Below are positions 59,974 to 64,000 of a stretch of 64,000 nt of DNA, one piece after another. Both the position numbers and the translations under genes were made by a program. The stretch is from contig CADDZI010000004.1 in NCBI GenBank assembly GCA_902812405.1, positions 1 to 64,000 of the forward strand, written 5' to 3'. Each line of letters starts with the position of its first letter. Position 1 is the stretch's first letter. This DNA is from a bacterium (GTDB lineage Bacteria; Vulcanimicrobiota; Vulcanimicrobiia; Eremiobacterales; Eremiobacteraceae). Below the pieces are notes generated by a model, which saw only the letters and a program-made list of their open reading frames with translations, made no database searches and was not told the origin of the DNA.

Positions 59974-60010
59974 GGAAAAACAGTAACGACCGGGCGTGGC
60001 CCGGTCGTTA
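59974..60010 (-). terminator. Strong terminator of the RNA gene
   Basis: Perfect 12-bp stem: 59984-59995 with 59999-60010 and a 3-nt loop. On the minus strand it is followed by CTGTTTTTCC. Confidence 0.85.
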
Positions 60011-60227
60011 ACTGTTTGGCCGATGGCATTTTCGCCGCGCGTGCGAACCTCGCTCCCTAGTCAGCAGGTCCGCTTGCGTAGGCTTAACTGGGACGCGATC
60101 CCCAGAGCCATCACCCGGCGTGAGCCGGGTCCCCAACGGTAGGGGTACCATTCCGAGGCTCTCAGCTCTCCACTATTGCACTAGTGGCACCCGTTGTTGC
60201 TGATCACCCCGGCACCGCGGTTGGTGT
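59974..60227 (-). ncRNA. Unassigned structured RNA, about 254 nt
   Basis: No open frame, but a transcription unit of its own on the minus strand: promoter at 60234-60262 and terminator at 59974-60010. In RNA order the hairpins are CCACUA/UAGUGG; a closing stem AGAGCC/GGCUCU that encloses CCCC-UACCGUU-GGGG and ACCCGGC-UCAC-GCCGGGU; then CUGGGG/UCCCAG and the terminator stem. Long-range UCAGCA/UGCUGA pairing is possible. I compared it by eye with tmRNA, RNase P, SRP, 6S and common riboswitches and found no convincing match. It could be a stand-alone RNA or an attenuated leader of the MFS gene 280 bp beyond. Confidence 0.6.
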
Positions 60228-60233
60228 ACTGGC

Positions 60234-60262
60234 AGTATACTCAACACCGGCGTTACGCGCAA
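60234..60262 (-). promoter_or_regulatory. Promoter of the RNA gene
   Basis: On the minus strand: -35 TTGCGC (60257-60262), 17-bp spacer, -10 TATACT (60234-60239). Predicted transcription start near 60227. Confidence 0.7.
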
Positions 60263-60291
60263 CTGAACGGACGTTCGTTTTGCAAAAAAAA

Positions 60292-60322
60292 TTGTGGATA
60301 GCTGTTGCATCCTTGTGGATAA
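60292..60322 (+). promoter_or_regulatory. Two DnaA-box-like sites
   Basis: TGTGGATAA (60314-60322) is the exact complement of the DnaA box TTATCCACA; TGTGGATAG (60293-60301) differs at one base. They are direct repeats 21 bp apart, next to an A-run (60284-60291), in an AT-rich pocket upstream of the RNA promoter. Confidence 0.5.
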
Positions 60323-60331
60323 GGCTGTGAG

Positions 60332-61699
60332 TTAGGCTGACGATGCGTCAGACATCACGCCGAGAGCGTACCACAGCTGCTCTTCGGTGATGACGAGGGG
60401 CGGCGAAAGCGAGACAACCGCAGACTGCGGGCCGCTTCTCAGGACGAGAATCCCGCGCTGCAATGCGGCGCGCGCCGCCGCGGCCGCTGCCCGGCCGTCG
60501 GGGCGCCCGTCTTCGGTAATGAACTCGAGTCCCCACAGCAAACCGGCACCCCGAACGTCTCCGACACGATGCGGGTTTGCGGCCCGGATGCCTTCCAGAC
60601 GCTCGCGAACGCGCGGAGCCAGAGCGTCCGCCCGCTCGACAAGCCTGCGCTCCCGGACCACGCGCAAGCAGGCCAGGGCCGCCGCACAACCGGCCGGATG
60701 GCCCATGAATGTTGCCGTATGGATCGCCTCGCCGGTCGACGCCGGCCAGGCATCCATGACCTCGGACCTTCCGATGCAGGCTGCAAGCGGAAAGCCGGCC
60801 GCAAGGCCTTTGCCGACGCACAGCAGATCGGGAGCCACGCCAGCGTGCTCGCAGGCAAACCACCGGCCGGTACGCCCGAAACCGGTAAAGATTTCGTCAA
60901 AGATAAGCAGCAGACCGCGTGCGTCACACAGCCTGCGCAATGCGGCGAGCCAGCCGGCGGGCGCTGGGACGTCGCCGCCGCGCCCAAGGATGGGCTCGAC
61001 CAGGACCGCCCCAATGCGATCGCCCTCTCTGTCCACTATGTCAACCACGGAGGCCAGGCATGCGACGCCGCACTCCGGATAGCGCAAAGCCAGCGGACAG
61101 CGATAACAGTACGGATAGTCGGCTCTTCGTCCGAAACCTCCCAGCTGATCGGCAAACGGCAAGCGGAAGAGCTCGCCGTCCGTGACCTCAAGGGCACCGT
61201 AGCCGAGACCGTGGTACGCACCTCGGAAGGAGATGACCCCCGGCTTTCCGGTGGCCAGTTTGGCGGTCTTCAGAGCGACTTCGACCGCCTCCGAACCCGA
61301 TCCGGTCAAAATCGCCCGTTTGGGTCCGGGTCCGGGCATCAGCCGGCACAGCTCTCGCGCCAGCTGCAGGCGCGGTTCAGAGGGATAGATATCTCCCAGG
61401 CCATGGAAGAGGCGCTGCGCCTGGCCGGCCATGGCTGATACGACGTCGGGGTTCGCGTGCCCGACGGAAGCGACGCCGAAGAAACCCGAGAGGTCAACGT
61501 ACACGTTGCCGTCGACGTCGGTGACGTTTGCCCCGAAGGCTCGCTCGATGATGATCGGGCCGCCGTCGCCCCCATACGTCAGGTTGCGGCTCTCGCATTC
61601 CCGCCCTTGCGCCCAGACTGCGCGGCTGCGCGGACCGGGAGGTTCCGCCACGATTCGCGGCAGCTGAGTGCCAAACGCCGGCACGTCGGCGGCGTTCAC
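60332..61699 (-). CDS. Class III aminotransferase
   Basis: A 455-aa PLP enzyme of the omega-aminotransferase group: GGPIIIERAFGANVTDVDGN, AILTGSGSEAVEVALKTAKL, SFRGAYHGLGYGALEV, PLP Asp in LLLIFDEIFTGFGRTGRWFA, PLP Lys in LLCVGKGLAAGFPLAACIG. It uses GTG at 61697-61699 in a GTGA overlap with luxC. An insert with several Cys (YPYCYRCPLALRYPECGVAC) is unusual and may bind metal. It is third in the lux-type operon, so the aldehyde made by LuxC is a plausible amine acceptor. Confidence 0.88.
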   Translation of the reverse strand: MNAADVPAFGTQLPRIVAEPPGPRSRAVWAQGRECESRNLTYGGDGGPIIIERAFGANVTDVDGNVYVDLSGFFGVASVGHANPDVVSAMAGQAQRLFHGLGDIYPSEPRLQLARELCRLMPGPGPKRAILTGSGSEAVEVALKTAKLATGKPGVISFRGAYHGLGYGALEVTDGELFRLPFADQLGGFGRRADYPYCYRCPLALRYPECGVACLASVVDIVDREGDRIGAVLVEPILGRGGDVPAPAGWLAALRRLCDARGLLLIFDEIFTGFGRTGRWFACEHAGVAPDLLCVGKGLAAGFPLAACIGRSEVMDAWPASTGEAIHTATFMGHPAGCAAALACLRVVRERRLVERADALAPRVRERLEGIRAANPHRVGDVRGAGLLWGLEFITEDGRPDGRAAAAAARAALQRGILVLRSGPQSAVVSLSPPLVITEEQLWYALGVMSDASSA

Positions 61700-62862
61700 G
61701 TCGCGTTGCGGCTGAGGAAGTCGGCCAACGCGGGGCGGTAGCCCAGGGGCGGGCGCTGCATCTCGCCGAGACGGCAGACCCGCAGTGCGCCGGCCGCAAG
61801 GAATGCATGATGCAGCGCGGCGGTCGCCTCGCCGGCGACACCGACCGTGTCCAGCCGCGCTCCCAGAGCACCGGCCGCCGACGCTGCGGCATCTGGGGTC
61901 GCGCATGGCTTGACGATGGCGATTCGGCCAAAGCCGGCGCACGCCGGAGGCGAATACGGCTCGACGCCGACGACGAAGTCGGGCACGCCGTGCCGCTGCG
62001 GCCCGATGAGGATGGTATCCAGGGCGTGGGTGGCCGGCGGCAACGCGCGCACACGTAGGCGCCGGACGAACTCGGCCACCGCGGCTTTCTCGGCGTCGCC
62101 GGCCAGGGCCCGCGGCAGTGTCACGCCGATACGCAGGAGTGCGTCGCGCAGCGCGTGGGCGAAGAGAATGGCGCGTGCTTCCCCACCTTCGACGTAGACG
62201 GACTGCGGCGAGAGGCAGCCCCGCTGGTCGAAGAGCGCGATGTCGCGTGCGGCGGCGTCGGCCGCGGCGTGCACATCCGCGTCAGCACCGACGAATGCGA
62301 TGCTGTAGGCGGTGCCATATCCGATAACCTCGACGCGCGCCGGTGCCCGGCGGCGCACATCGGCGATTGTTTCGTCGTCGCCGAAAACGAGGATGCGATC
62401 CACGCGCCCGAACACCTTGGCTTCGAAGTCCGCATCACCGCCGCTCCAGCGCAGGGCGCGCAGCGTGCCGGCGACCGGTGGCCCCAGCGTTTCGAATTGT
62501 TCGGCCACGATGTCGGCCAGGTGCAACTCGCGGTGCGATGCCTTAAGGAGAATCGTCGATCCGGCGGCCGCGGCGCAGTAGGCCACCGCGATGGCTGGGC
62601 CGATGACGTTGCCCGGAAGGATGGCCAACACGCGCAGGCCGCCGGCATCCGCATCCGGGATCCGGCTCAAAAAAGCATCTGCGTCGCGCAGGACGTTGTC
62701 GAGTGCCGCTTCGACGACGGGCGCCGGCCACTGTTCTCCCGCCAGCCGGGCGCGGGCGGCTCGACGCACGCCGGAGGCCGGGTCCGCCCACTGCGCAGCC
62801 CCAGCAAGGAGAACCGAGCGTCGCTTGTCTGCGAGAGCCCGGGCATCAACCGCCCGCGGCAC
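61696..62862 (-). CDS. luxC: LuxC-like acyl reductase
   Basis: A 388-aa member of the LuxC fatty-acid/acyl-CoA reductase family (aldehyde dehydrogenase superfamily). The active-site Cys is in ALFDQRGCLSPQSVYVEG. Substrate and cofactor region: LRVLAILPGNVIGPAIAVAY, STILLKASHRELHLADIVAE, RVEVIGYGTAYSIAFVG. It reduces an acyl thioester to aldehyde with NADPH. GTG start with GGAG upstream, overlapping the luxE end by 17 bp. No luciferase genes are in the window. Confidence 0.87.
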   Translation of the reverse strand: MPRAVDARALADKRRSVLLAGAAQWADPASGVRRAARARLAGEQWPAPVVEAALDNVLRDADAFLSRIPDADAGGLRVLAILPGNVIGPAIAVAYCAAAAGSTILLKASHRELHLADIVAEQFETLGPPVAGTLRALRWSGGDADFEAKVFGRVDRILVFGDDETIADVRRRAPARVEVIGYGTAYSIAFVGADADVHAAADAAARDIALFDQRGCLSPQSVYVEGGEARAILFAHALRDALLRIGVTLPRALAGDAEKAAVAEFVRRLRVRALPPATHALDTILIGPQRHGVPDFVVGVEPYSPPACAGFGRIAIVKPCATPDAAASAAGALGARLDTVGVAGEATAALHHAFLAAGALRVCRLGEMQRPPLGYRPALADFLSRNAT

Positions 62863-63955
62863 GCAAAGTCTCCATCGTTAAACTGCACCCTTTAGGCGGT
62901 GCGGCCGGCGATCGCCCAAGGTACACAAAACCCTTATCCTGCAGGCGAACGAGATCGGCCGTCAGGACCGCTGCGACCGAACCACGGTTGACCAGATCGA
63001 CGACCTGCAGCAAGCCCGGTTCACCGGGAGGCACGTCGGCGCCGGAGATCGGGTCGACCGCCGCAATCCTGGCCCAGTGCGGACCCATCTTCAGGCCGTC
63101 GCGAGGGGGCGCACCGAGGAGCGCGTCTCGCAGGCTGGCGTCGTACCACTGGCTGCCTAATTCGCACATGCCGTACTCGGACAAACACAACGGCGCCGGG
63201 ACGCCGAACAAGGCGCTCAGATCTGCATACAGTTCGTCACGTTCGACCGTACGTGAACGCCCCTTGAAACCGCCGGTTTCCAGGACGCGGCTGCCCGGCG
63301 GCAGATCGAAGCGGATGCCGCGGGCGCGACAGAAATCGATAAAATGCACGAAGGCGAAGGCGGTACCGAAGACGATCACAGGCTCGGCGGCAACCGCCAA
63401 GGACCGGCACAAGCGGCCGGCGTCCAAGCGGTCGCCGTGTACGAAGAAGCCGCCACCCGCACCGTGGCGCTGATGCAGCCGGCTCAGCATGTAGGACAGC
63501 GACGAGTGCGGGGCGTCCTCGAACGGCGGAGCGAGGCAGAACATCGGCATGGCATCCCGATCCGGCAGCACCCAGCGTGCGAACTGCCGGCTCAGCGAGA
63601 GATCGTAGAGTCTCGTGGTCTCGAGCTCGTGGACCGACGGGCGGCCGCCGGCGCGCGTCGTACCGCTGGAGATAAAACGCAAGACTGTCCTTTCGGGCGG
63701 AAAGCACGCCAGTCGGGCGTCGCCAAACGATGCTGCGGACACGGCGGGAATATCTTGCCAGCGACGGACGTCGCGGGGGGTCACCCCTCGCTGGTCGCAG
63801 AACGCGCGGTACGGCGCATTGTGTGCGTACTGGTAGGCAAATAGCCGCACGGCGAGATCGGTAAAGACGGTCTCGCTGCCGCCATCCTCGGCGAGGATGT
63901 AGGCGGAGATGTCCTGATCGAGTTCGGCGGCTGCCTGGGCCGCGTCGGTGTGCAC
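62846..63955 (-). CDS. luxE: LuxE-like acyl-protein synthetase
   Basis: A 369-aa ANL-type adenylating enzyme of the LuxE family: nucleotide loop RFISSGTTRAGGRPSVHELE, VLETGGFKGRSRTVERDELY, LCLSEYGMCELGSQWYD, and a C-terminal VVDLVNRGSVAAVLTADLVR. LuxE activates a fatty acid as acyl-AMP, loads it on its own Cys and hands it to LuxC. It is the first gene of the unit visible here; the operon may begin beyond the window edge and the start is not fixed. Confidence 0.88.
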   Translation of the reverse strand: MHTDAAQAAAELDQDISAYILAEDGGSETVFTDLAVRLFAYQYAHNAPYRAFCDQRGVTPRDVRRWQDIPAVSAASFGDARLACFPPERTVLRFISSGTTRAGGRPSVHELETTRLYDLSLSRQFARWVLPDRDAMPMFCLAPPFEDAPHSSLSYMLSRLHQRHGAGGGFFVHGDRLDAGRLCRSLAVAAEPVIVFGTAFAFVHFIDFCRARGIRFDLPPGSRVLETGGFKGRSRTVERDELYADLSALFGVPAPLCLSEYGMCELGSQWYDASLRDALLGAPPRDGLKMGPHWARIAAVDPISGADVPPGEPGLLQVVDLVNRGSVAAVLTADLVRLQDKGFVYLGRSPAAPPKGCSLTMETLRAAGG

Positions 63956-64000
63956 GGAAATGTGCGTTTTGACGGGCGGATGGGGAGGGCCCTCTTGACG

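Noticed and set aside
59974-60227. tmRNA, RNase P RNA, SRP RNA, 6S RNA, T-box or c-di-AMP riboswitch
   Set aside because: Scattered resemblances (UGGUACC, GGGGACCC...GGGUGA, GGGUGCC) were found, but the other obligatory motifs of each family are missing or in the wrong order.
60292-60322. Chromosomal replication origin
   Set aside because: Only two DnaA-like boxes and none of the usual origin-linked genes; noted as a finding but not called oriC.

Overview
The window is a GC-rich (roughly two-thirds G+C), gene-dense piece of a bacterial chromosome. A TonB-dependent receptor, lipoproteins with clear lipoboxes and an outer-membrane cytochrome/porin-like protein point to a diderm cell. NHL-propeller lipoproteins, a Thermus-type isocitrate dehydrogenase and a B-family (ba3-like) oxygen reductase would suit an aerobic heterotroph of a little-cultured phylum such as Candidatus Eremiobacterota (WPS-2). 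That placement is an impression from gene style, not a result.

Layout. 0-9.6 kb: ECF sigma/RskA-type anti-sigma pair, NHL lipoprotein, M16 peptidase, cytidylate-kinase-like protein, and a translationally coupled isocitrate dehydrogenase-aconitase pair. 9.6-15.7 kb: a MarR-like palindrome and promoter, an odd tyrosine recombinase coupled to an Hsp20 gene, two orphan peptide-type ABC permeases, tRNA-Leu(GAG), a ROK kinase and a lipoprotein. 15.7-22.6 kb: PLP decarboxylase, SWIM/SNF2 helicase and NDH-2. 22.6-44.2 kb: a segment bracketed by two inverted copies of a hairpin-rich repeat. At its edges lie the parts of an ABC-2 exporter (ATPase, Kelch protein and permease 1 on the left, permease 2 on the right). 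Between them are a TonB receptor/lipoprotein pair, a decayed zone (phosphoketolase, acetate kinase, hemN and other remnants), a two-component regulator and kinase, a ba3-like oxidase operon with an extra CuA protein and a cytochrome/porin, a truncated universal stress protein and a LytR-CpsA-Psr protein. A second repeat family of up to 85 bp sits at four gene 3' ends here. 44.2-60 kb is mostly core: tryptophanase-like lyase plus thioesterase, STAS protein, rpoZ, queD/queE, an EF-G paralogue, M1 aminopeptidase with a HEAT-like tail, a PucR-type HTH plus TOBE pair, and E1-alpha/E1-beta/E2 of a branched-chain-type 2-oxoacid dehydrogenase. 60-64 kb: an unassigned structured RNA with its own promoter and terminator, two DnaA-box-like sites, and a luxE-luxC-aminotransferase operon.

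How genes work together. The oxidase operon (IIa-II-I), the CuA cupredoxin, the cytochrome/porin and the soluble histidine kinase run in one direction with overlaps or short gaps. This suggests a redox chain under two-component control, and the matching OmpR regulator lies 2.2 kb further on, behind dead genes. LuxE, LuxC and the class III aminotransferase overlap and could convert a fatty acid to an aldehyde and then an amine. Many gene pairs overlap by 4 bp (ATGA/GTGA), so translational coupling is a general habit of this genome.

Most worth following up: the two-family repeat system around the split ABC transporter and the decayed island, the 59.97-60.23 kb RNA, and the lux-type acid-to-amine operon.
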